From: an uncultured Algibacter sp.
GTDB lineage: Bacteria; Bacteroidota; Bacteroidia; Flavobacteriales; Flavobacteriaceae
Assembly (NCBI RefSeq): GCF_947487605.1
Contig: NZ_CANKXK010000001.1
Span: 186,001-250,000, forward strand
Length of the DNA stretch: 64,000 nucleotides
Direction of reading: 5' to 3'
Of the stretch, positions 55,306 through 64,000 are shown in pieces. Both the position numbers and the translations under genes were made by a program. Under the pieces are notes generated by a model, which saw nothing but the letters and a program-made list of their open reading frames with translations, did not search any database and had not been told where the DNA came from. How positions within the stretch are numbered: the first letter of the stretch is position 1; every line of letters begins with the position of its first letter.

Positions 55306-56706
55306 ATGAAAAATTTTGCACAATTTACCAAACTATTTTTCCTGATGGCAGGATTAATATGTATCATATCATGTAGTGATGATGATAACACGATTATTAT
55401 TCCAGAGCCAACTAGTAACATAGTAGAACTGGCAGAATCAACTAATGAATTATCAGATTTAGTAGATGCCTTAACAAAGTTTCCAGATTTAGTAGAATTA
55501 CTAAGTAATGATGGTGCTTATACTGTATTTGCACCAACCAATGATGCTTTTGATGCATTATTAGCTGCAATAGGTCAAACAGATATTAATGATATCCCAG
55601 AAGATGTACTGAAGAATGTTTTACAGTATCATGTTTTTACCGCTGCTGCTGTTGAATCTACTGCTGTTACTACAGGTTCAATTACTATGGCTAATGGAGA
55701 ATCTGCCGCTTTAGTTTCCAATACTAATGGGGTAACCGCCCAAGGTGCACAAGTTATTCTACCAGATGTAATGGGAACAAATGGTATCGTTCATGTTATT
55801 AACAACGTAATGGTTCCGCCATCTATTTTACCTATTGTAGGTACAATTGTAGCTCCAGCCTATTTTAATAAAGAGTTTACCACCTTAATAGCTGCTGTTC
55901 AAGCTGCTGACCCTAGTATATTAGAACTTCTATTAAGCAACGGACCAAATAATAATGGTTTAACACTGTTTGCTCCTACTAACGATGCCTTTACAGCTGC
56001 TGGTATCACAGATCTGTCAGCCGTAGTAGACGTTGTAGATGCCGTATTAGCTTACCACGTAATAGATGGCACCATCATGAAAGATATGCTGCCTACATCA
56101 GGTATTGCTGCTACAGGGGTTCCTACTTTAGGAGGAAACATTTATGTAACAAATAATGGCGGCGATGTTTCAATAAATGGCACAACAACTGTAATTGCAA
56201 CAGACATCACTGGATCAAATGGTGTTGTGCACGTAATTGACAGAACTTTACTTCCTCCTACAAATACTATAAATGAAATAGTAGGAAGTTTTACATCAGG
56301 TAATCCTGGAGAATTTACTTTACTAGCTGCAGCATTATCTAGAGCTGGTTTAGCAGATTTCTTCTCTGGAGATGGTCCATATACAGTTTTTGCTCCAACT
56401 GATGCAGCATTTTTAGCTGCTGGATTAGATGAAGCTGCAATAAATGCTACAGATCCTGCTGCAGTAGCAGGAATTTTGACACATCATGTTGTAGAACCAA
56501 ATGCCTATGTATTCTCAACAGATTTAACAGATGGAGCAGTCCCAATGTTAAATGGTCAAGATGTAACAATTAGTTTAGGAAGCTTAACAGTTCAAGATGC
56601 AGCTGGATCGAACCCTGCTGCTGGATTAGTTGCTAGCTTACTAAATGTATTTGCAACTAATGGTGTTATACATGTAATTGATAAGGTGTTGCTACCTTCT
56701 AGTTAA
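55306..56706 (+). CDS. Lipoprotein with three fasciclin (FAS1) domains
   Basis: 466 residues. The lipobox CIISCSDD marks a lipoprotein with a short acidic tether. Three FAS1 domains follow at about 36-168, 172-310 and 315-465, each with the H1 motif (YTVFAPTNDAFDAL, LTLFAPTNDAFTAA, YTVFAPTDAAFLAA) and the YH/HH motif plus H2 (NGIVHVINNVMVPP, NGVVHVIDRTLLPP, NGVIHVIDKVLLPS). FAS1 proteins mediate adhesion to other cells or polymers, and in Bacteroidota they are common surface proteins. Regulated by the half-site array upstream; closed by a terminator at 56775. Confidence 0.93.
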   Translation: MKNFAQFTKLFFLMAGLICIISCSDDDNTIIIPEPTSNIVELAESTNELSDLVDALTKFPDLVELLSNDGAYTVFAPTNDAFDALLAAIGQTDINDIPEDVLKNVLQYHVFTAAAVESTAVTTGSITMANGESAALVSNTNGVTAQGAQVILPDVMGTNGIVHVINNVMVPPSILPIVGTIVAPAYFNKEFTTLIAAVQAADPSILELLLSNGPNNNGLTLFAPTNDAFTAAGITDLSAVVDVVDAVLAYHVIDGTIMKDMLPTSGIAATGVPTLGGNIYVTNNGGDVSINGTTTVIATDITGSNGVVHVIDRTLLPPTNTINEIVGSFTSGNPGEFTLLAAALSRAGLADFFSGDGPYTVFAPTDAAFLAAGLDEAAINATDPAAVAGILTHHVVEPNAYVFSTDLTDGAVPMLNGQDVTISLGSLTVQDAAGSNPAAGLVASLLNVFATNGVIHVIDKVLLPSS

Positions 56707-56774
56707 TAATTTTAGTTTGGTTTGTTGATTGTAGACAATGAATTAGTTCTCTCAAAATTGTCTATGAAAAAGAG

Positions 56775-56810
56775 GCTCCTCGACATCTAGTTGAGGGGCT
56801 TATTTTTTTT
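56775..56810 (+). terminator. Intrinsic terminator of the fasciclin gene
   Basis: Ten-bp stem GCTCCTCGAC/GTTGAGGGGC (56775-56784, 56790-56799; two G-U pairs) with loop ATCTA, followed by TTATTTTTTTT. Its 3' half lies inside the last codons of the convergent MORN gene. Confidence 0.8.
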
Positions 56811-57533
56811 AGGGTTTTTATAATACTTATCGCCTTTTTTAATATACTTAGGCACATAAGTAAAATCTTTTTCCTCAATTAATTTACCGTTTTCGTAAAA
56901 CTTCCAGATACCATCTTTCTTTCCGTTTTTATAAAGACCTTCTGTAATTAATTGCCCTTTAGGGTTATAATATTTGGAACTCCCATGTAAATCGCCATTC
57001 ACATAATTAAACGCTTTTAAAACCATGTTGTTCTCTGAATACCAAGTAGAAAAACCATGTAGTTTTCCCTGTTTGTAATTTTGCTTCTCGGCTATTTGTC
57101 CATTATCATAATAAACCAATCGCTCTCCATGTAGATTTCCTTCATCATCATAATGTTCAAGCGTTAATAACTTACCTGATTTATTTTGGTAATATTTCCA
57201 GATTCCCACATAAACCTTACCATTCATTTTTCCTTCGCTTATTACTTTTCCTTTATCATTAAAAAATTTTACCTCAGCCAAATCACTATCATTTGAAAAA
57301 TTTCTAGTTGCAGCCAAAACCGACTTGTTATTTATATTCTTATAAAACTTAAAAAGCCCTAGTTCTTTACCATGCTCAAAAGCACCTTCGTAACGCAACA
57401 CATTGGTGCCTTCAAAATTCTTTTTCCAGACACCATGTCGTTTTCCATTAGAATCAAATTGATTGATCTCTTGCGCAGAGACTAAAGTAGTTGCAAATAG
57501 AAAAAATATTAATACTGACTTTAGAAATTTCAT
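56787..57533 (-). CDS. Secreted MORN-variant repeat protein (YwqK-like)
   Basis: 248 residues from ATG at 57533, where a signal peptide begins (MKFLKSVLIFFLFATTLVSA); the longer reading to 57665 runs through an intergenic repeat and the yidC terminator. Repeats of the MORN_2 type follow about every 23 residues: NGKRHGVWKKNFEG, HGKELGLFKFYKN, EGNLHGERLVYYDNGQ, QGKLHGFSTWYSEN, NGDLHGSSKYYNPKGQ, NGKKDGIWKFYENGK. Database names call such proteins YwqK antitoxins, but nothing here suggests a toxin; an envelope role is more likely. The last codons overlap the fasciclin terminator. Confidence 0.85.
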   Translation of the reverse strand: MKFLKSVLIFFLFATTLVSAQEINQFDSNGKRHGVWKKNFEGTNVLRYEGAFEHGKELGLFKFYKNINNKSVLAATRNFSNDSDLAEVKFFNDKGKVISEGKMNGKVYVGIWKYYQNKSGKLLTLEHYDDEGNLHGERLVYYDNGQIAEKQNYKQGKLHGFSTWYSENNMVLKAFNYVNGDLHGSSKYYNPKGQLITEGLYKNGKKDGIWKFYENGKLIEEKDFTYVPKYIKKGDKYYKNPKKNKPLN

Positions 57534-57544
57534 AATCTGAATTT

Positions 57545-57600
57545 TATATATAGATTCCAGCCTACACAGGAATGACAAAAATGTAACGCTAAAATTAGTT
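57545..57600. repeat. Short dispersed-repeat fragment upstream of the MORN gene
   Basis: GATTCCAGCCTACACAGGAA followed by TGACAAAAATG is a small hairpin-like sequence (ATTCC..GGAAT) of a kind frequent between flavobacterial genes. Confidence 0.35.
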
Positions 57601-57614
57601 TCAAATTGTATAAC

Positions 57615-57645
57615 AAAAAAGCTGCCAAAAAATAATGGCAGCTTT
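57615..57645 (-). terminator. Intrinsic terminator of the yidC transcript
   Basis: On the minus strand, stem AAAGCTGCCA/TGGCAGCTTT (57636-57645, 57618-57627) with an 8-nt loop, followed by TTTTTTG. It lies 58 bp after the yidC stop. Confidence 0.85.
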
Positions 57646-57702
57646 ATATTTTTTATAGATAACACCTTTAACCTTGTTAAAAATAACTCAAGAAGGCTTT
57701 AA

Positions 57703-59610
57703 CTATTTGCGTTTTTGCGCTTGTTTTTGTTTTTCTGCCTCTTCCATCATTTTCTTCATTTTTGCTTGAAAACGATTTTCTTTTTTAGGTTTCTTTTTAT
57801 TCTCTTGTATTTGTGCATGAATTTTATCTTCATCAAGAATATAATTCTTGATAACCAAAATAATACCAATACTAATTACATTAGAAATGAAATAATATAA
57901 ACTCAATCCTGATGCATAATTATTAAAGAAAAACAACATCATTATTGGTGAAAAGTACATCATATACTTCATCATTTTAGCCATATCTGGCATACCCTCT
58001 TGCTGTGGCTGCGTATTCATTTGCTGCCCTGTTGTTAGTCGCATATAAAAGAATATGGCAATAGATGCTAATATTGGAAACAAACTCATATGATTTCCAT
58101 AAAAAGTTGAAATAACAGGAATATCTACATCCCATTCAGCAATAACATCATAAGAAGATAAATCTTCCACCCAAAGGAATGATTTTTGTCGTAAATCGAA
58201 TGCCGATGGAAAGAATTGAAACAAGGCATAAAATACTGGAAGCTGAATTAAAGCTGGCAAACAACCCGACAACGGACTTGCGCCTGCCTTGGTTTGCAAC
58301 GCCATAGTTTCTTGCTGTGCTTTCATTTTATTGTCCTTATACTTGGTACGAATCTCGTCTAATTCTGGTTTTAGAATTTTCATTTTTGCTTGAGATAAGA
58401 ACTGCTTGTATTGCACAAAAGACAGCAGTATTTTTACCAGAATTGTCATCACTACAATAGCAATCCCATAAGGCATAAAACCACCTAAGAAACTAAACAA
58501 TGGCATAAATATATAGCGATTTATCCATCCGAAAATACCCCAACCAAAAGGCACAATCTCATCTAAATTTCTATCGTAAGCATTTAATACTTTAAAATCA
58601 CTTGGGCCGTAATACCAATCCATAGATTGATTTAACTCACCACCTTGCAATTCTAAAGGTATTGTTGCAGCAAAACTTTTAGTATAAACCGTATCTATAG
58701 TTTCGTCTTCTACTAAATTTTCAGATTTAATACGCGACGTTTTAAATGGTTTATCTGTAAGTAATACCGAAGTAAAGAAATGTTGTTTATAGCCAATCCA
58801 AGTAACATCCTCAATATCTTCATCGACATCGCTCATGCCTGTATAATCATCTTTTCCGCCTTCGTATTCATAATGAATATCGGTATATCTATTTTCATAA
58901 GAAATACTTTTAGCATGGCGATATCCTTTTAATCCCCAGTCTAAATTTATAGCTTGAGAACTATTAATTATATTACTTAAACCTTGAGAACGAATAGAGA
59001 AGTCCATCATATAGTCACCTTCTTTTAATTCGTAACGGTATTCAAGGTACTTAGTTTCCGATACTTTTAGCTTCATTGAAACTACAGTAACATCACCATT
59101 TTTAGTAATGTTAGGCTGAAAAGGTAAATCTTTGGTATTTCTAATACGACTATCTGTAGTCCCGAAATTAATATTAAAAGATGCGTTGTTATCTTTTATT
59201 AAATAAATAGGAAGCGAATCATAATCTACAAATTGTTTTAATCTAACTTCAGATAGATACCCTCCTTTATTGCTAAACTTTAAAGCGAGTAAATCACTTT
59301 CAACCACTGTTTCTGCATCAGAAGCTTTTGCAATGCTAAAAGCATAAGCAAAATCTCCATGCTTGTTTTTTAAATTAACTTGACCAAGAGAATCTGTTGG
59401 TGAAGTGATTGCAAAATCCTCCTGAGTAGTTACAATGGTTTCTTTTTGTTCTTCAACTTTATTTTCTTCTAGAACTTGTTCTTGCTTTGCTTTTTCCTGA
59501 GCTTCAAGTTCTTCTGGCGTTGGTTGATTTTGCCAAAGCATATACATTAAAATTCCAAAAATGAGTACAAACCCTATAATCGAATTAATGTCTAATTTCT
59601 TTTCTTCCAT
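57703..59610 (-). CDS. yidC: Membrane protein insertase YidC
   Basis: 635 residues, the long Gram-negative form. An N-terminal helix (SIIGFVLIFGILMYMLW) anchors a periplasmic beta-super-sandwich domain (about 80-350), followed by the five-helix insertase core: YGIAIVVMTILVKILL with the conserved Lys/Arg groove, TKAGASPLSGCLPALIQLPVFYALFQFF (two parts) and SLYYFISNVISIGIILV. A basic tail (KKPKKENRFQAKMKKMMEEA) may bind the ribosome. YidC inserts small membrane proteins with or without SecYEG. It lies 77 bp downstream of pyrG on the same strand. Confidence 0.96.
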   Translation of the reverse strand: MEEKKLDINSIIGFVLIFGILMYMLWQNQPTPEELEAQEKAKQEQVLEENKVEEQKETIVTTQEDFAITSPTDSLGQVNLKNKHGDFAYAFSIAKASDAETVVESDLLALKFSNKGGYLSEVRLKQFVDYDSLPIYLIKDNNASFNINFGTTDSRIRNTKDLPFQPNITKNGDVTVVSMKLKVSETKYLEYRYELKEGDYMMDFSIRSQGLSNIINSSQAINLDWGLKGYRHAKSISYENRYTDIHYEYEGGKDDYTGMSDVDEDIEDVTWIGYKQHFFTSVLLTDKPFKTSRIKSENLVEDETIDTVYTKSFAATIPLELQGGELNQSMDWYYGPSDFKVLNAYDRNLDEIVPFGWGIFGWINRYIFMPLFSFLGGFMPYGIAIVVMTILVKILLSFVQYKQFLSQAKMKILKPELDEIRTKYKDNKMKAQQETMALQTKAGASPLSGCLPALIQLPVFYALFQFFPSAFDLRQKSFLWVEDLSSYDVIAEWDVDIPVISTFYGNHMSLFPILASIAIFFYMRLTTGQQMNTQPQQEGMPDMAKMMKYMMYFSPIMMLFFFNNYASGLSLYYFISNVISIGIILVIKNYILDEDKIHAQIQENKKKPKKENRFQAKMKKMMEEAEKQKQAQKRK

Positions 59611-59687
59611 ATTTTTATAATTTCTCCTATTTTTTTAAGGAGAGGACAATTCATCTTATCAATAAGCTATCCAAATTTAATTTTGTG

Positions 59688-61349
<1,662 letters not shown>

Positions 61350-61456
61350 TTAAAATAGTTAATTTAGAATTAGTTTTTAGTTATTTGAAGCTTGTTATTA
61401 ACAGGAACAATTGTATAAAAAACAGAACTAATCAGCCTTGTTTTGTGAGAAAAATT

Positions 61457-61518
61457 AGCTAACTTCGTTTACCGTCTGATATAAGTCATTAAAACGGACG
61501 TATATCACTAAAGTTAGC
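61457..61518. repeat. Folded repeat bordering a two-gene island (upstream side)
   Basis: Outer inverted repeat GCTAACTT/AAGTTAGC (61458-61465, 61511-61518) is perfect; inside, TGATATA (61477-61483) pairs with TATATCA (61501-61507), and CCGT with ACGG. GTCTGATATAA and the next ten bases are nearly identical to 43366-43386. It ends 7 bp before the first gene of the island. Confidence 0.65.
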
Positions 61519-61524
61519 AGTAAT

Positions 61525-61785
61525 TTGAGAACAACCATATTGGACAAATTTGACAAAGCAATATTGTTTGAGTATATCTGGAAACTAATTAGTTTCTTTT
61601 ATGCGATAATGATAATCCTTTCTGTACTTGTTGGAATTATAACACTAATCTACATTTTAGACGGAATGAAAGACAAAGAAATTAGTCAAAACGGCCTAAT
61701 TAAAGTATGGACTTTTATAGTTGGTTATTTGATATTGAGAAATCTAATAAAACCATTCTTTATGAAAAAAATGAATAAAAACTGA
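61525..61785 (+). CDS. Small two-helix membrane protein, function unknown
   Basis: About 86 residues. No ATG is available near the 5' end: TTG at 61525 or TTG at 61540 are the likely starts. Two hydrophobic segments (ISFFYAIMIILSVLVGIITLIYIL and LIKVWTFIVGYLILRNLI, each shown in part) separated by a charged loop. No family recognised. It sits 4 bp before the next gene, and both are enclosed by folded repeats. Confidence 0.55.
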   Translation: MRTTILDKFDKAILFEYIWKLISFFYAIMIILSVLVGIITLIYILDGMKDKEISQNGLIKVWTFIVGYLILRNLIKPFFMKKMNKN

Positions 61786-61789
61786 TTAA

Positions 61790-62149
61790 ATGGAACACGC
61801 TGAGCGAATAGAAAATGAAATAAAAGCAATGAGTTACGAAACTTTTCTAAAGAGAGGTTTTCGCTTTAATAAACGTTTGAGAAGAGCTCATAAAAGTGAA
61901 CTGGCGAATTTGATTGATTTTGAAAATGGAGTTAGACATAAGTTTCTTCCAAACGGAGAAAAACAATTATCTGAAATTAAAGAAAGATTATCTAAAGCAA
62001 TTGAATTAATTATAAAAAATCGAAATTTAGATGAACCTAACGCAAAAGCCTTATCTGAATTATATTCTGATATAGCCAAAGCCAGTTCTTCTTCTGACAT
62101 TAATGATATTGTTGAATCTGGATTGTATTTTACACAAGAACATAAATAA
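61790..62149 (+). CDS. Small helical protein, function unknown
   Basis: 119 residues, soluble and charged (RFNKRLRRAHKSELANLIDF, IELIIKNRNLDEPNAKALSE), largely helical. It starts 4 bp after the membrane protein stop, so the two form a unit. There is no signal peptide or known motif. A toxin/immunity or antitoxin-like pair is conceivable for such islands, but nothing in the sequence proves it. Confidence 0.55.
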   Translation: MEHAERIENEIKAMSYETFLKRGFRFNKRLRRAHKSELANLIDFENGVRHKFLPNGEKQLSEIKERLSKAIELIIKNRNLDEPNAKALSELYSDIAKASSSSDINDIVESGLYFTQEHK

Positions 62150-62162
62150 ATAATAAAAACTA

Positions 62163-62290
62163 CTGCCAACAACGGCTATAGTTCATTGCTTCTGACTTTC
62201 CTCTCGGAAAGTCCTCGCAAATTTGCTATCTTCGGTTTACGGCGGAAAATCCTTGCGGATTTTCACGCAACGAAACCATAACCAAACCGG
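62163..62290. repeat. Long imperfect palindrome bordering the two-gene island (downstream side)
   Basis: The outer arms GGCTATAGTTCATTGC (62174-62189) and GCAACGAAACCATAACC (62267-62283) pair with G-U pairs and one bulge. Two perfect 8-bp hairpins project inside: GACTTTCC/GGAAAGTC (62194-62213) and GAAAATCC/GGATTTTC (62245-62264). It opens with CTGCCAACAACGG. The overall form, one long stem with hairpins inside, recalls recombination sites that act as folded single strands, but no integrase is in the window. Confidence 0.62.
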
Positions 62291-62367
62291 TAATCGAACC
62301 CATCTGGAATAATGATGTAATTTATTAGATTGTTTATTTGGCTTTCGTTAATATCGGGAAAGTTAAT

Positions 62368-62595
62368 TCATTTAGGATACCGCTTCTTAATATTCCGAAT
62401 CAAATCTTCTAATCCATTTAATTTAAGCTCGTAAACCTGAGTTAACATATCGCCTAATTTCCCTTTTGGGAAACCTTTGTTATGGTACCAAACAATGTAA
62501 TGCTCTGGTAAATCAATTAAATAACGGTCTTTATATTTACCATAGGGCATTTTCGTGTGTGCCAATTTTATTAGGAAGTTTTTATCTGGAGTCAT
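62368..62595 (-). CDS. DUF3820 family protein
   Basis: 75 residues. TKMPYGKYKDRYLIDLPEHYIVWYHNKGFPKGKLG (in two parts) is the whole conserved core of DUF3820 (M.FGK.KG..l.dlP..Yl.W......p.G.lg). The family is small, cytosolic, and of unknown function, sometimes linked to quorum-sensing-regulated virulence genes by name only. It begins 3 bp after the DUF922 stop, so they are one transcript. Confidence 0.86.
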   Translation of the reverse strand: MTPDKNFLIKLAHTKMPYGKYKDRYLIDLPEHYIVWYHNKGFPKGKLGDMLTQVYELKLNGLEDLIRNIKKRYPK

Positions 62596-62598
62596 TAA

Positions 62599-63138
62599 TT
62601 AAACAGAAGATTTGTATGCTGCATACTTTTTAAGCTCTGCATTTATATATTGCTCCCACTTTGCTTGATTTTCCTCGTTTCTAGAATAATCGGTTTCATT
62701 ATCGTAACGCTCTTGTGTTTGTGCAAGTTCTTTATTAATTGTTTTTTGCAATGCTTTTAACTCTTCTCTAATAGTATTAGTAACCTTAAGTTTACCAATG
62801 CGTTGTCTAAACTTACGTGCGTATAATTCGGTAATACTAAAGTGTAATTGTTCATGTCCTAAAACATGATTTGTAGCACGTTCTGGTTTATACCAAGATT
62901 GTTCTGGATAAAAATAGGCATTCACATTAGTTGTAAAGCTAAGCACCTCGTTTTTATCGGTGCTTTTAATAGAAAAACCAAATGTGATACCCGATGCGGT
63001 AATTGCCACGGCTCCCGAATTACTTTTAGGGGATGCCTTAAAATCTGCCCAAGTTAATTTGGTGTCTTCATCCCAAGTTAAGACAGGTTCGTTTTGAACC
63101 AAAAGAATAAGACCAAAAAGAATAAGAAATTTAATCAC
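62599..63138 (-). CDS. DUF922-family secreted zinc-protease-like protein
   Basis: 179 residues; GTG start at 63138 (no ATG nearby), then a signal peptide (MIKFLILFGLILLVQ). The mature domain begins LTWDEDTKLTWADFKASP, a DUF922 mark, and has HEQLHF at 95-100, i.e. HExxH with H95, E96, H99. Predicted periplasmic metalloprotease; activity unproven. The tail is helical and Glu/Lys-rich. It lies between the truncated binding-protein gene and DUF3820, all on the minus strand. Confidence 0.82.
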   Translation of the reverse strand: MIKFLILFGLILLVQNEPVLTWDEDTKLTWADFKASPKSNSGAVAITASGITFGFSIKSTDKNEVLSFTTNVNAYFYPEQSWYKPERATNHVLGHEQLHFSITELYARKFRQRIGKLKVTNTIREELKALQKTINKELAQTQERYDNETDYSRNEENQAKWEQYINAELKKYAAYKSSV

Positions 63139-63186
63139 AGAAGATTTTTATTAATTGTGTTTTATTAAAACGTTTCGAGAATTGCC

Positions 63187-64000
63187 TTATTGCTCAACCT
63201 CAACAATTGTTAAATCTTGATGCTTTAATAAGTACACAGCATCATTATAATAACCACCTAATAATTTCTTTTTGTAGCCAAACTTGTTTTCTACATATTC
63301 GGTAAGTGGTGTTTCGTTTGCAGACATGTACAAATCGTCTGAAGAGGCTAAACGCAATACAACATCCATGGTTAAATCGAAACCCTTTACAGCAGCACCA
63401 TTAGGTGTTGTATTATAAAGTCGCTTGTATTTTTTTACGAATAAATTATTTTCGTTTTCATTATAATTTCTGGAGCCATTTGCGAATTGAAATTGTAATT
63501 TTGAAAGATGTTCGTTAGAAATTTCATCATTTTCGAAAGCTCTATTAAAATTAGTAGTTGTTAATACAATAGAAATTTCGGCTTTCTTTTCTTCAATATT
63601 CTCTTCTTGAATTAACGAAGCTAAAATACTTGTTGCATTAGATGCAAATCCTTCATTTTGTGTTTCTAAGAATACAATATTCTTTCCATCTTTTAAAGCC
63701 CCTCTAATATCGTCTACAAGGACATAGTTTTCATCTTTACCTTCTTTATTTTTTCTTGAAAAAACTATTTTTGAATGATTAAACTCGCGTTTAAGCTCAT
63801 TTGCAATTGCCATGTTTTTTGAATCTGCAATAATAATGACATGATGCGGTAAACTATCTGATTTTACATGAGAAATAATTTTTTTCTTTAATAAATTGTC
63901 TTGAGGCTTCGATTGAAAAACGTTATCGTATAACTCTAAATTTGTTCCTATAGGGGACACTATAGGCACGTTGTATTTTCGTAAAGCAGAAGCTGCTTGT
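63187..64000 (-). CDS. Periplasmic-binding-protein-like protein, C-terminal part (5' end outside window)
   Basis: The frame is open to the right edge of the window (reading in as QAASALRKYNVPIVSPIGTN), so only the C-terminal 270 residues are visible. VPIVSPIGTNLELYDNVFQSKP, the two-lobe alternation and GYYNDAVYLL at the end fit a type 1 periplasmic-binding fold like amino-acid ABC substrate-binding proteins. Flavobacterial homologues of this kind often carry LysM repeats in the N-terminal part, which is not visible here. Its stop is 48 bp before the DUF922 start, so the three genes may be linked. Confidence 0.6.
   Translation of the reverse strand, partial: QAASALRKYNVPIVSPIGTNLELYDNVFQSKPQDNLLKKKIISHVKSDSLPHHVIIIADSKNMAIANELKREFNHSKIVFSRKNKEGKDENYVLVDDIRGALKDGKNIVFLETQNEGFASNATSILASLIQEENIEEKKAEISIVLTTTNFNRAFENDEISNEHLSKLQFQFANGSRNYNENENNLFVKKYKRLYNTTPNGAAVKGFDLTMDVVLRLASSDDLYMSANETPLTEYVENKFGYKKKLLGGYYNDAVYLLKHQDLTIVEVEQ

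Noticed and set aside
56787-57533. Toxin-antitoxin system for the YwqK-like MORN protein
   Set aside because: No toxin partner is next to it, and it has a signal peptide; the antitoxin name in databases comes from a distant Bacillus case.
62163-62290. Genuine integron attC site
   Set aside because: The fold is suggestive, but core-site consensus (RYYYAAC/GTTRRRY) is not matched convincingly and no integron integrase is in the window.

Overview
The window is a chromosomal segment of an AT-rich member of the Bacteroidota, almost certainly Flavobacteriaceae. Supporting signs are the single-gene SecDF, promoters ending in TAnnTTTG, A-rich leaders in place of Shine-Dalgarno sites, many short secreted proteins with Bacteroidota-type signal peptides, a FecI/FecR/TonB-receptor set, and families such as DUF6588, DUF2911, DUF3820, DUF922 and PD40. 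No rRNA, tRNA, CRISPR array, prophage or intact insertion sequence was seen. Most of the segment is core genome.

Layout. 1-6.6 kb (+): the end of an SGNH-like gene, an AlgI-type MBOAT acyltransferase, a secreted amidohydrolase, a DUF1624 membrane protein, an APC permease and a PD40 propeller protein. 6.6-9.5 kb (-): DinB-like, M28 peptidase, PPK2. 9.6-10.8 kb: a secreted coiled-coil protein and a broken flavodoxin-like gene. 11-17 kb (-): secDF, a small membrane protein, mdh, DUF6588. 17.1-20 kb: a metzincin-like lipoprotein and gyrB. 20-26.1 kb: a long intergenic region, then the gatC-gatA-gatB/aspS operon with its leader. 26.3-33.3 kb: DUF2911, queE, a HerA-like ATPase, then a run of small metabolic genes and rluF. 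33.3-36.4 kb (-): membrane protein, folD, ffh. 36.7-46.8 kb: a repeat-containing lipoprotein, an ECF sigma/FecR/TonB-receptor system, two small exported proteins, and on the other strand a second ECF sigma operon. 46.9-55.1 kb: DUF2911 paralogue, meaB, PAP2, MATE, a candidate small RNA, HTH protein, nitronate monooxygenase-like protein, mnmA. 55.3-64 kb: fasciclin lipoprotein, MORN protein, yidC, pyrG, a two-gene cassette-like island, DUF3820, DUF922 and a truncated periplasmic-binding-like gene.

The standout is 20,890-26,104. A promoter with an exact TAnnTTTG box is followed 18 nt later by a 15-codon ORF, MRNNNNNNNFNNPNF, with 10 Asn codons. Three bases after its stop begins a segment that can pair with the 5' arm of a strong intrinsic terminator, giving the geometry of a ribosome-mediated attenuator. 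Downstream lie gatC, gatA and a 1114-residue in-frame fusion of a full GatB to a full bacterial AspRS, which together are the machinery that makes Asn-tRNA(Asn) from Asp. The AspRS part carries the RDHG His typical of non-discriminating enzymes, and the GatC-like protein has its own Asn-rich tract. The inference is a self-contained tRNA-dependent asparagine system controlled by its own product, Asn-tRNA.

Secondary points are a 65-140 bp palindromic element present three times, a repeat shared between 43.4 kb and 61.5 kb that borders small-gene islands, and an array of GTTTAAC half-sites over the fasciclin promoter.
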